A stretch of DNA of 33,985 nt from Pseudoalteromonas sp. 3D05 (GTDB taxonomy: Bacteria > Pseudomonadota > Gammaproteobacteria > Enterobacterales > Alteromonadaceae): NCBI RefSeq assembly GCF_002723455.1, contig NZ_PDUS01000027.1, positions 1-33,985 of the forward strand, written 5' to 3'. Positions 1 to 6,912 of the stretch are shown here, one piece after another; position 1 is the first letter of the stretch; every line of letters starts with the position of its first letter. The notes under the pieces are model-generated. The model made no database searches. It was not told where the DNA came from and worked only from the letters and a program-made list of their open reading frames with translations. Made by a program: the position numbers and the translations under genes.

Positions 1-31
1 GTTATGTGAAAGTAGGTCATTGCCAGGCTCC
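1..31 (+). rRNA. rrf: 5S rRNA, 3' end (partial)
   Basis: The first ~31 bases match the conserved 3' end of gammaproteobacterial 5S rRNA (the GTGAAAGTAGGTCA and TGCCAGGC segments). They are followed ten bases later by a rho-independent terminator, as expected at the end of an rrn operon. The rest of the operon lies outside the window. The exact 3' end is uncertain by one or two bases. Confidence 0.85.
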
Positions 32-40
32 AAATACAAG

Positions 41-71
41 AAAGCCCGACTCAAAAGAGCCGGGCTTTTTT
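41..71 (+). terminator. Rho-independent terminator of the rrn operon
   Basis: The stem AAAGCCCGACTC / GAGCCGGGCTTT has one mismatch, a four-base AAAA loop and a run of six T's. It lies directly behind the 5S end and would stop transcription of the rRNA operon. Confidence 0.9.
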
Positions 72-370
72 ACGTCTGTACGAAAGTTACCGAGTAGCAC
101 AGCGTCAATCACTACACCGTAGCGTGGGTTGACTATTTGACGCCCACGAATAAAGAGCGCCACGATCATCTCTGAGCACAAAGTACACCCTTAAAAGAGC
201 TTGCGCTTCCTTTTTGTTGATTGTATTTGAAACTCGCTCCCGCCCTAAAGAAATACAAACTTTCTACCTTTGATTTCTCTTAAATATTATCTTGTTGCAA
301 TTTCATTCTTGGTTTAATAACTGAGCTGTGTAAAACTAGCTTTGTTAATTTAGTAAATCAGGTGACATGA
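72..370. other. Intergenic region between rrn terminator and PspA-type cluster
   Basis: About 300 bases without a convincing ORF. The left part is of moderate GC and carries a short inverted repeat CGTGGG / CCCACG (123-128 and 143-148). The right part is AT-rich and must carry the promoter of the lipoprotein gene at 371, but no good -35/-10 pair stands out. No RNA gene or repeat was recognised. Confidence 0.5.
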
Positions 371-1300
371 ATGTCGGATATAAAAGCTTGGAAACTTATA
401 AGCCTGTTTTGTTTGATAAGCTTGCTTATGGGCTGCCAGTCGAAAGAAGAGCAGTTGCAACAAACAATTCAACAATCTATAACCAAAGCCGAGGTTGAAC
501 TCGAAGGGCTCGGTAAAGCCTTGGATAATGGTTCAATTCGAAATGCTGTCTTATTGTCTGAATATGCTCGCATAATCAGCAATGAAAAACCTCAGTTATC
601 GCAAATTGCTTCTGTAATGGCTCAAGATGCAACGAGAAATGGTGCGCTTTATACTGGCTTGCAGCAACGCTTAGCAGATATTAAAAACACCCACCTTATA
701 CCGCCCTACGAAGAAACATTGCGAAACTTAGATCTATTAAGGGATGCGGCAAAACCCACACTGTTTTCTGACGCATTAACTGATCCTATTAACATGCTAG
801 CGGATATGTCAGGTGGCTCACTTGCCCGTGTTGGGGCAATAAGCCAGCAAGCAGAAGGTCCTGGTGAAGGAAACCAACTTGTTGGTAATCCTAACTATGG
901 TAGCTGGCAGACTAATAGCAATGGTATGAGCTTTTGGGCTTGGTATGGTATGTATCGTATCTTGGGTGATGTGTTCGACCGAGTTGAATACGGCAGTTGG
1001 AGTAAACGCCGAAAATACAGTTACTACAATGACTATGGCCGTGCACGTTATACCAGTCCTAAACAAATGAAAGCACAAACAGCTGTTGAAACAAGAACTC
1101 GCCAATCTTATTCGCGCCAAGGAAAGCAGTTTACAAGCCCGTATGCTACAAAAAAAACAGGCGCTTCAGGACTTAGCCGAAGTAGTTACACCCCACCAAA
1201 AAGTAGAAGCAGCTATTCCAAGAGTAGCTACAGTAAAAGTTCAGGGTCTATAAGAAATAGTGGTAGTCGAACTTCGCGTGGAATAAGCCGTGGTAAATAA
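371..1300 (+). CDS. Predicted lipoprotein with basic Ser/Tyr-rich C-terminal tail
   Basis: A 309-residue protein starting with a lipoprotein signal peptide: basic and hydrophobic segments ending in the lipobox LLMGC at about residues 18-22, so it is probably lipid-anchored. Residues 25-165 are mostly helical and soluble. Residues 170-210 are Gly/Trp/Tyr-rich. The last ~90 residues are low complexity, rich in Ser, Arg, Lys and Tyr with repeated SSY/SYSKS units, and strongly basic. The start at 371 is supported by AGGTG about six bases upstream. It is the first gene of a same-strand series leading into DUF350, a spermidine synthase homologue and PspA, so it is probably an envelope component of that system. 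I do not recognise a named family; the basic tail could bind anionic lipid or cell-wall polymer (inference). Confidence 0.8.
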   Translation: MSDIKAWKLISLFCLISLLMGCQSKEEQLQQTIQQSITKAEVELEGLGKALDNGSIRNAVLLSEYARIISNEKPQLSQIASVMAQDATRNGALYTGLQQRLADIKNTHLIPPYEETLRNLDLLRDAAKPTLFSDALTDPINMLADMSGGSLARVGAISQQAEGPGEGNQLVGNPNYGSWQTNSNGMSFWAWYGMYRILGDVFDRVEYGSWSKRRKYSYYNDYGRARYTSPKQMKAQTAVETRTRQSYSRQGKQFTSPYATKKTGASGLSRSSYTPPKSRSSYSKSSYSKSSGSIRNSGSRTSRGISRGK

Positions 1301-1337
1301 CCAGACTGTAAAGAATTAGTGTTGGAGTTAAAAGAAT

Positions 1338-2237
1338 ATGTACGAATTTAATGGAATAACTATGTGGTCACTACAAGCGCTCGCAATTGATTTTGCAATC
1401 ATTATCGCTTTGTTTGTTAGTCTAAAATTTATAAAAGGTTGGGTGTCTAATCTACATGCAAATGATGAAATTACAGAGCGCGATAACTTTGCCTTTGGTA
1501 TTAGTTTTGCAGCAGGTCTAGTTGCTTTAGCAATTGTTCTTACTGGTGTCAGTAGTGGTGCATTTGCACCAACGTTGCATCAAGAAGCGATGCAAATGGG
1601 GGCATATGGTTTATTAGCGATAGTGCTCATAAAGCTTGGCCACTTCTTTCAAGATAAAGTCGCGTTACGTAAGGTCAGCTTGCATGATGAAATAGTGAAA
1701 GGGAATGCAACTGCAGCCTTGATTGACTTTGGCCATGTGGTTAGTGTGGCAATTGTTATCCGCTCAGCTTTATTTTGGGTTGCAACAGAGGGCTGGTACG
1801 GTTTACCAATTGTTATAGCAGCATTTATTATTGGCAGTGTTGTTTTGTTGATTGTCAGCCAGTATCGCGTGCAATTATTTAAACGCACAAATCGCAGTGG
1901 CGACTGCCTTCAACAAGCGGTTATTGACGGAAATTTAGCGGTGGGCATACGTTATGCGGGTTTCTTAATTGGTAGTGCACTCGCTATTACAGCAGCATCT
2001 GGCGTTGCGCCTTATGTTGCCGATAGTATTAATGCTAGCCTTATGTATTGGGCACTGAGTGCTGTGATATGCGTTATTGTATTTATCTTACTTCATTTAA
2101 TTACAATAAAAATTATTCTTTCGGGTTGTGATATTTCAGATGAAGTCAATCGTCAAAAGAATGTTGGTGTAGCAACTATTTCAGCCGCAATATCATTTGC
2201 TGTTGGTGTCACTATGGCTACGTTATTAGGCGCATAA
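1338..2237 (+). CDS. DUF350 (YjfL/UPF0719-type) inner-membrane protein, tandem
   Basis: A 299-residue integral membrane protein with about eight hydrophobic segments. It appears to hold two DUF350 units, roughly residues 1-150 and 150-299. Each contains the recurring pattern of an acidic D/E-rich turn followed by N-x-A and a Gly/Ala-rich helix, seen near residues 44-70, 117-140, 192-215 and 268-295. E. coli YjfL is a single-unit relative in a cluster with PspA-like YjfJ. GGAG lies about ten bases before the ATG. The next gene begins three bases after this stop, implying translational coupling with the spermidine synthase homologue. The molecular function of DUF350 is not established; a channel or a scaffold for the PspA system is possible. 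Confidence 0.85.
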   Translation: MYEFNGITMWSLQALAIDFAIIIALFVSLKFIKGWVSNLHANDEITERDNFAFGISFAAGLVALAIVLTGVSSGAFAPTLHQEAMQMGAYGLLAIVLIKLGHFFQDKVALRKVSLHDEIVKGNATAALIDFGHVVSVAIVIRSALFWVATEGWYGLPIVIAAFIIGSVVLLIVSQYRVQLFKRTNRSGDCLQQAVIDGNLAVGIRYAGFLIGSALAITAASGVAPYVADSINASLMYWALSAVICVIVFILLHLITIKIILSGCDISDEVNRQKNVGVATISAAISFAVGVTMATLLGA

Positions 2238-2240
2238 GAT

Positions 2241-3962
2241 TTGTCACACACAACAACGGCCCCGAGTAAGAACTCCTTACTTGGGCATGATTTTTTATTG
2301 ATAACTGTTATGGCTGTACTCGCTGGGTGCGGCCTTATTTATGAATATCTTTTATCACATTATGCAGGACGTGTATTAGGTTCTGTTGAAAGTGCCATTT
2401 ATGCCATGATTGGCACTATGATCGTCGCTATGGGGATCGGTGCTTTTCTGGCTCGTTGGTTTAAAGACGCGTTCACCGCTTTTGCATGGCTTGAGGGTAT
2501 TATTGCCTTGGTGGGGATGGGATGTATTTTAGCGATTGCGAGTGTGATTGCCGTCAGTTACTCATTACCATATATCTTTTCACAGATCTTTAACTTACCT
2601 GCAGATACAGTGCTTAATGGCTATGTATTTCAAAAGTTACAAGAGTGGTCGCGTTTTCTCCCATATGTGTTCGGTTTGTTACTCGGCTTATTAATCGGCA
2701 TGGAGATCCCGCTAATTGCCCGTATACGCCAACAAGTATATGGGCGGTTTTTAGAAAATAATGCAGGCACAATTTATGGGGCTGACTATATAGGTGCAGG
2801 TATTGGCGCAGCTATTTGGGTGAGTATTATGCTCGCGATGCCCATTATGCAAGCGGCTGCTTGGACCGCCTTATTTAATATTGTCGCGGGTTTAGCATTT
2901 TTGTGGCGCTATCACAGCCATGTCCGTTTTGCTAAATTGCTGCTTGTTTGTCACCTCGCGTTATTGGTTTTATTTGGCTTTATATTAGTGCTTGGCAGTA
3001 GCTGGATGAAAGACTTAAGTAACGTGCTTTATAAAGATAAAGTGATTTATTCTGAGGCGACAAAATACCAGCACCTGGTATTAACGGAGCGACTAAGCCG
3101 CAACCAACCTGAACCGATTACTGACTTATACCTAAATGGTCGTTTACAGTTCTCCAGCATCGATGAACAAATTTATCACTCTATGTTGGTTTACCCTGCT
3201 TTACTGGCCTCTAATCGTCATGATGACGTTTTGATAGTGGGTGGCGGTGATGGGCTTGCCATGCGCGACGTATTTAAATGGCCAGTGAAAGAGGTCACGT
3301 TAATCGACTTAGATGGCCAGTTACTTAACTTATTTGGCCATAAAAGTGACGAGTTTCAAGCGCCTGTTGAAATAGTTAAGCGATTGACTAAGCTCAATGC
3401 AAACGCGATGAGTGATCCTAGAGCTAACGTGATTGTAGGCGATGCATTTATAGAGGTTGAGCGGTTGCTTGATCAAGGGAAGCGCTTCGATACTATTATT
3501 ATCGACCTGCCTGATCCAAATCACCCTGACCTAAATAAAATGTACAGCGACTATTTTTATAACCATATTCGTCAACTGCTTGCTCCTGATGGTGCGATGG
3601 CAGTGCAATCAACATCACCTTACCACGCAAAAAAGGCATTTTTGAGTATTGGAAAAACAGTCAAAGCGGCTGGGTTTAAACATGTCGAACAGTATCAGCA
3701 AAATATCCCTTCTTTTGGCCAGTGGGGATGGACTATAGCAACGACTCGTGGGCAATCAGCCAGCGCGCGGATCAATGATGTTGTTAACTTGTCTGTAGAT
3801 TCTCGATGGGCAAGTAAAGAATATTTATTGGCAGCATTTGTGTTTCCAAACTATTATTTTGAACAAATAAATAATATAGAAGTCAATAGATTAGGGTCTG
3901 GCGCACTATATGATTATTATCGCAGTGCATGGCAAGAAGAAAGCGAACTGTATAAAAATTGA
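2241..3962 (+). CDS. Membrane-anchored spermidine synthase-like aminopropyltransferase
   Basis: A 573-residue fusion. Residues 1-255 form about seven membrane helices. Residues 270-530 are a spermidine synthase-type Rossmann domain, with the nucleotide-binding GGGDG motif (LIVGGGDGLAMRD, ~residue 335), the following acidic IDLD, VGDAF, and the catalytic-type Asp in IIDLPDPNHPDLNKMYSDYFY. SpeE transfers aminopropyl from decarboxylated S-adenosylmethionine to putrescine; here the acceptor is unknown. The substrate-side motif usually read as YHE is YHS (~residue 310). The likely start is a TTG only three bases after the DUF350 stop, since the next in-frame Met lies inside the first helix. No S-adenosylmethionine decarboxylase gene is in the window. 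It probably acts at the inner membrane with the PspA module. Confidence 0.85.
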   Translation: MSHTTTAPSKNSLLGHDFLLITVMAVLAGCGLIYEYLLSHYAGRVLGSVESAIYAMIGTMIVAMGIGAFLARWFKDAFTAFAWLEGIIALVGMGCILAIASVIAVSYSLPYIFSQIFNLPADTVLNGYVFQKLQEWSRFLPYVFGLLLGLLIGMEIPLIARIRQQVYGRFLENNAGTIYGADYIGAGIGAAIWVSIMLAMPIMQAAAWTALFNIVAGLAFLWRYHSHVRFAKLLLVCHLALLVLFGFILVLGSSWMKDLSNVLYKDKVIYSEATKYQHLVLTERLSRNQPEPITDLYLNGRLQFSSIDEQIYHSMLVYPALLASNRHDDVLIVGGGDGLAMRDVFKWPVKEVTLIDLDGQLLNLFGHKSDEFQAPVEIVKRLTKLNANAMSDPRANVIVGDAFIEVERLLDQGKRFDTIIIDLPDPNHPDLNKMYSDYFYNHIRQLLAPDGAMAVQSTSPYHAKKAFLSIGKTVKAAGFKHVEQYQQNIPSFGQWGWTIATTRGQSASARINDVVNLSVDSRWASKEYLLAAFVFPNYYFEQINNIEVNRLGSGALYDYYRSAWQEESELYKN

Positions 3963-3974
3963 TAAAACATGGTT

Positions 3975-3987
3975 GACATAATATGTC
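3975..3987. promoter_or_regulatory. Perfect 13-bp palindrome, copy 1 (candidate operator)
   Basis: GACATAATATGTC is a perfect inverted repeat around a central A. The identical 13-mer recurs 34 bp downstream (4009-4021), and both lie in the 80-bp gap before the DUF2170-PspA genes. A TTGACA hexamer (3973-3978) overlaps this copy, but the -10 at normal spacing is poor. Most simply read as one of two sites for a dimeric regulator. Confidence 0.6.
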
Positions 3988-4008
3988 GGTCGTGCGAATC
4001 TTAACTCA

Positions 4009-4021
4009 GACATAATATGTC
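4009..4021. promoter_or_regulatory. Perfect 13-bp palindrome, copy 2 (candidate operator)
   Basis: Second identical copy of GACATAATATGTC, 22 bp upstream of the DUF2170 start codon. The 34-bp centre-to-centre distance is a little over three helical turns, so two dimers would sit near the same DNA face. Its CATAAT could also be part of a -10 element, in which case binding would block RNA polymerase. Confidence 0.6.
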
Positions 4022-4042
4022 AAATGACAAAAAGGCAGAGAC

Positions 4043-4456
4043 ATGGAATTAAACGAACTTTCAATAAAACTAGCATCTTTTGAAACTGAAGGCGCTAACT
4101 TTGAATCTTTCTTGATAGCCAATCCAGGCGAGCAAGATGTGTTACAAGTCATTGTTGATGGAAATGATGAACTTCCAATTTTTGTTACGCAAACACAAGA
4201 GCAATTGCTTTGTATTAGCTACTTGTTTGCAGATGACGAAGTAAAACCTGATTTACGAAACGAGCTAAACGAAACATTACTACGTTTAAATGTACCGATT
4301 CCATTGAGTGCATTTGCCAAAATTGATAACAAGTACGCAATTTTTGGTGCTTTGTCGGTAAATTCATCATTTGATGACATTACCCATGAGTTAGTAACGT
4401 TAGCCGATAACGCAATTGATGCCCTAGAAGCTGTGACCTTGTACTTGAATGATTAA
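4043..4456 (+). CDS. yjfI: DUF2170 family protein (YjfI-like)
   Basis: A 137-residue acidic cytosolic protein without signal peptide or membrane segment. Its sequence and position immediately before a PspA-family gene match the DUF2170 family (E. coli YjfI). The alternating hydrophobic pattern around residues 34-65 and 95-110 suggests a compact alpha/beta fold. A purine-rich AGGCAGAG lies just before the ATG. It follows the twin palindromes and is separated from pspA by 58 bp. Its biochemical role is unknown; conserved linkage to PspA suggests an accessory or regulator of the membrane-stress response. Confidence 0.85.
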   Translation: MELNELSIKLASFETEGANFESFLIANPGEQDVLQVIVDGNDELPIFVTQTQEQLLCISYLFADDEVKPDLRNELNETLLRLNVPIPLSAFAKIDNKYAIFGALSVNSSFDDITHELVTLADNAIDALEAVTLYLND

Positions 4457-4514
4457 TACCTTATTTATCAGTGCGATGAGATAGCAGCAAGTTCTATTAA
4501 GTGGAGTTAAGATT

Positions 4515-5207
4515 ATGAGTATATTAAAAAAGTTATTTACAGCAGTTCGTGGCGGTGCACGTGAAGCCGGTGAAGCAATCGTTGATGCAAATGGTATCCG
4601 TATTTTTGAGCAAGAAATCGCGGATGCGCAAAATGCATTACAACGTGCAAAGAAAAGCCTAACTGAAGTAATGGCAAAAGAAATGCAAACTAAGCGTTCA
4701 TTAAGCGCCCTAGATGCGTCGATAGCTGAGCACGAAGCCTATGCTGGCCAAGCACTTGAAAAAGGCAATGAAGCGTTAGCTTTAGAAATTGCTGAGAAAA
4801 TTGGTGATTTCGAAAATGAAAAAGCTGAGCACGAGCAAGTACTTGCTGGTTTTAGCAACCACATCGTAACTTTAAAGCAGCAAGTTAAAGATGCCGAAAA
4901 GTCGATCAAAGAAAACCAACGCCAGCTTACAATGGTGAAAACCACTGAAAGCGTGCAACAAGCTACTATGGCTGTTAATAGCACGCTTAATACAAATAGT
5001 TCGTCGATGACAAATGCACGTCAGTCGCTTGAGCGTATTAAGCAACGTCAGCAAGATCGGAGCGATCAACTTGGTGCTGCAAAAGAGCTTGAAGCAGAAA
5101 CAAGTGGCGGCGATTTAAAAGCTAAAATGGCTGAAGCGGGTATTGGCGATAGCAGCCCAAAAAGCGCGGATATCTTAGCGCGTATTAAAGCTAAGCAAAA
5201 CGGCTAA
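4515..5207 (+). CDS. pspA: PspA/IM30 family protein (YjfJ-like)
   Basis: A 230-residue, almost entirely helical protein. It has an N-terminal amphipathic stretch (MSILKKLFTAVRGG) followed by long heptad-rich coiled-coil helices to about residue 185 and a Gly/Ser-rich C-terminal part. This is the PspA/IM30/Vipp1 (ESCRT-III-like) architecture at about the usual length. Such proteins assemble on the inner leaflet of the cytoplasmic membrane to stabilise damaged membranes; the classical PspA also inhibits PspF. No pspF, pspB or pspC is nearby, so this is the YjfJ-type paralogue and not the classical psp operon. A GGAG lies about nine bases before the ATG. A strong hairpin follows the gene. Confidence 0.93.
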   Translation: MSILKKLFTAVRGGAREAGEAIVDANGIRIFEQEIADAQNALQRAKKSLTEVMAKEMQTKRSLSALDASIAEHEAYAGQALEKGNEALALEIAEKIGDFENEKAEHEQVLAGFSNHIVTLKQQVKDAEKSIKENQRQLTMVKTTESVQQATMAVNSTLNTNSSSMTNARQSLERIKQRQQDRSDQLGAAKELEAETSGGDLKAKMAEAGIGDSSPKSADILARIKAKQNG

Positions 5208-5226
5208 CCCTTATTCACACTTTTTT

Positions 5227-5262
5227 AAAAAGGTAACGTTGCATCATGCCCGTTACCTTTTT
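5227..5262 (+). terminator. Rho-independent terminator or attenuator between pspA and DUF2491
   Basis: A perfect 12-bp stem AAAAAGGTAACG / CGTTACCTTTTT with a 12-base loop ends in a T run. It lies 20 bp after the pspA stop and 17 bp before the next ATG, so it probably makes pspA mRNA more abundant than the distal genes, which would then depend on read-through. The flanking A's make it potentially bidirectional. Confidence 0.85.
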
Positions 5263-5279
5263 TGCTTAAGAGGCACTCT

Positions 5280-5918
5280 ATGTTTAATTTCTTTAAATCT
5301 AAAAAAGCGCCAGAACGTCAATTGACTCATGCTAGCGATCTAAAAAAAGGCGATATGCTGAGTATTATTGACTCATTTGCTTATCCAAACTGGTTAAAAG
5401 GTCAAACTGTGCGTGTGATTGATGTGCAAACTTATCAATATCAGCACAGCAGTGATACTGAGTTCGTATTAGAGACAAACAGTGGGCAAGTTGTATTTTT
5501 ACAAATTGAAATGGAAGATGGCGAGCAGTGGGCTAATTTCTCAATAAAAATTCAACGTGATGAGGTAGATGATATTTTTACCCTCGATGAGTTTGCCCGT
5601 ATTTTTGACGAAGAGTCTTTAACTTTTATAGAAGTTAAGAATACACCTGAGCGCTTTATGCAGTTTTTAGGTAAAAGTTACCAGCAAAGTGAATCGCCAT
5701 ACGTTTGCTATTTCCATAAGCAAGATTATCGTAAGCAACCACTGCCTCGGTATGAGCAAGAAGGGGGTGAACCCTGTGAAATGATATGCCTAGCCTCTGA
5801 CGACGAAAGCCACAGTTTGAACATTGAGATTTGGGATGGTGGTGAAACAGAAGTCTCACTTACACTGACCAGACCTATATCTGATATTGTGGACTTATTC
5901 CCAGGAGATGCACAGTGA
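5280..5918 (+). CDS. yjfK: DUF2491 family protein (YjfK-like)
   Basis: A soluble acidic protein of 212 residues (MFNFFKSKKAPERQ start). The ATG at 5280 is preferred over an upstream in-frame TTG at 5262 because AAGAGG sits six bases before it and because the TTG lies inside the terminator stem. Sequence style and location beside DUF2170 and PspA match DUF2491 (E. coli YjfK). It is rich in beta-strand-like segments and acidic residues, with no membrane segment. Its stop overlaps the GTG start of the next gene (GTGA), so the two are translationally coupled. Function unknown; presumably a cytosolic partner of the PspA module. Confidence 0.85.
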   Translation: MFNFFKSKKAPERQLTHASDLKKGDMLSIIDSFAYPNWLKGQTVRVIDVQTYQYQHSSDTEFVLETNSGQVVFLQIEMEDGEQWANFSIKIQRDEVDDIFTLDEFARIFDEESLTFIEVKNTPERFMQFLGKSYQQSESPYVCYFHKQDYRKQPLPRYEQEGGEPCEMICLASDDESHSLNIEIWDGGETEVSLTLTRPISDIVDLFPGDAQ

Positions 5919-6232
5919 GTGACGCGAAGGCTAAATGGCAGCGCCAAGAACAAGCCGTAAGGGCGACGCAAATGGCCTTTGATTTAAGCAGTGAAGTACA
6001 AAAATCGATAAAAAAGCAGGCGATAGATCAGGAGTTAACACCTTCAGATATGATCCGCAAAATTTTAGCGCTCGATGTTAAATCAAAAAAGACTCGTCAA
6101 CGATTGTCATTTAATCTTAATGATGAGGAGATAGGGTTACTTGCACAGCGATTTGGTGTGCCAGCAGATGACAAGCGAGCAGTTAAGCAGCAAGTGGCTG
6201 AGTTGCTTATCGCTTACAGCAATAAAAAATAA
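5915..6232 (+). CDS. Small basic protein with two ribbon-helix-helix-like units
   Basis: A 105-residue basic protein starting at a GTG that overlaps the DUF2491 stop; CAGGAG lies about eight bases upstream. It shows the pattern strand, helix, turn, helix twice. Unit one is TQMAFDLS, then EVQKSIKKQAIDQEL, then TPSDMIRKILALD (residues ~18-55). Unit two is RQRLSFNLN, then EEIGLLAQRFGV, then KRAVKQQVAELLIAYS (residues ~61-102). That spacing is typical of ribbon-helix-helix DNA-binding folds, so the protein may be a single-chain pseudodimer regulator. The two 13-bp palindromes upstream of DUF2170 are natural candidate targets. Family membership was judged from the helix pattern only. It could instead be a non-DNA-binding partner of DUF2491. 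Confidence 0.7.
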   Translation: MSDAKAKWQRQEQAVRATQMAFDLSSEVQKSIKKQAIDQELTPSDMIRKILALDVKSKKTRQRLSFNLNDEEIGLLAQRFGVPADDKRAVKQQVAELLIAYSNKK

Positions 6233-6256
6233 CCACAATTTTGCCTTCTTAAAGTT

Positions 6257-6277
6257 AAGCCCTTACACTGAGGGCTT
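6257..6277 (+). terminator. Hairpin after the PspA-type cluster
   Basis: Perfect 7-bp stem AAGCCCT / AGGGCTT with a seven-base loop, 25 bp after the last gene of the cluster. The following bases (CATTCCT) are not a real T run, so termination would be inefficient. It may instead be an RNA 3' stabilising hairpin. Confidence 0.4.
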
Positions 6278-6301
6278 CATTCCTATAAAAAATGAGTCGC
6301 T

Positions 6302-6487
6302 GTGAATATCGTTTTAATCGCTTACCTAATTATTTTTGCTTTGTTCGGTACTGCCGCAAGTTATTTTGTGCGATTTATTTATGCGTATTGGATAAAGAAA
6401 GAAATGCCAATGCAGCATATCTTTAAAGCAGGGGTGTGTATTATTGGTGTGTTAATCATATCTGCGCTAATCCCATTTCTGGTTTAG
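6302..6487 (+). CDS. Small two-helix membrane protein, uncharacterised
   Basis: A 61-residue protein starting at GTG. Two hydrophobic helices (about residues 3-25 and 43-60) flank a short loop containing YWIKKEMPMQ, so it is a predicted inner-membrane hairpin. The ribosome-binding site is weak. It lies 69 bp behind the PspA-type cluster on the same strand, across a small hairpin, and could be a distal member or an independent gene. No family is recognised. Reality as a gene is supported by the clear membrane topology and lack of competing ORFs. Confidence 0.6.
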   Translation: MNIVLIAYLIIFALFGTAASYFVRFIYAYWIKKEMPMQHIFKAGVCIIGVLIISALIPFLV

Positions 6488-6506
6488 CGCATAGGTTGTT
6501 AGTTGA

Positions 6507-6902
6507 TTATTTTATTTCGAATGCCTGGCATTGCTTGTCAATACATAAGGCTTGCACAGGTAAAACCGGTGAGCAATCGCTCGCACCACTAGCTTGATTA
6601 TCAAGTATTTCTTGCTCAGTTACTTGTTGAGCTAGCTGCTCTGCAGCTTCTTGCTCAGTGTTTAAAGCAGAGTATACTAAGTATTTGCTAGGCCCGCCGC
6701 ATGCCCGTTGACCTACTTCAAGAACCTTACACTGAAAACTCGCTGTACAGCTGGTATCTTCAACTAGTTTAGATAATGCATTGTTCGCTTTAGATAAACT
6801 TACTGAGCCTGATGAACTTGTATCAAATGTACTTTCACAGCCGGTAGTAATAAATAGGCCAGCTGCAATTGCCAGCGCTTTAGAATATGAAACGCACTTC
6901 AT
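6507..6902 (-). CDS. Predicted lipoprotein, paralogue of the adjacent upstream gene
   Basis: A 131-residue protein beginning at the ATG at 6902, chosen because AAAGGA lies just upstream and because this start gives a proper signal peptide ending in the lipobox ITTGC. A longer in-frame reading exists but would bury the signal. The mature part contains TSCTASFQCKVLEVGQRACGGPSKYLVYS, and several further Cys lie near the C-terminus (SDCSPV, ALCIDKQC), so disulfides are likely. It shares the QCKVLxVGxRACGGPSxYLV block with the neighbouring gene at 6913-7386, separated by 10 bp on the same strand; the pair is a tandem duplication. Function unknown; exported cell-envelope protein. Confidence 0.8.
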   Translation of the reverse strand: MKCVSYSKALAIAAGLFITTGCESTFDTSSSGSVSLSKANNALSKLVEDTSCTASFQCKVLEVGQRACGGPSKYLVYSALNTEQEAAEQLAQQVTEQEILDNQASGASDCSPVLPVQALCIDKQCQAFEIK

Positions 6903-6912
6903 ATTAATTCCT

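Noticed and set aside
818..1120. 100-codon minus-strand ORF inside the first lipoprotein gene
   Set aside because: It lies wholly within a well-supported gene on the other strand, has no ribosome-binding site and its sequence is not protein-like.
3973..4001. Sigma-70 promoter TTGACA before DUF2170
   Set aside because: The -35 is perfect, but the hexamer at 17-bp spacing (GAATCT) is a poor -10, so I list the palindromes and not a promoter.
4739..5069. Minus-strand ORFs opposite pspA
   Set aside because: They mirror the regular coiled-coil codons of pspA, which is a clear family member; no independent start signals.
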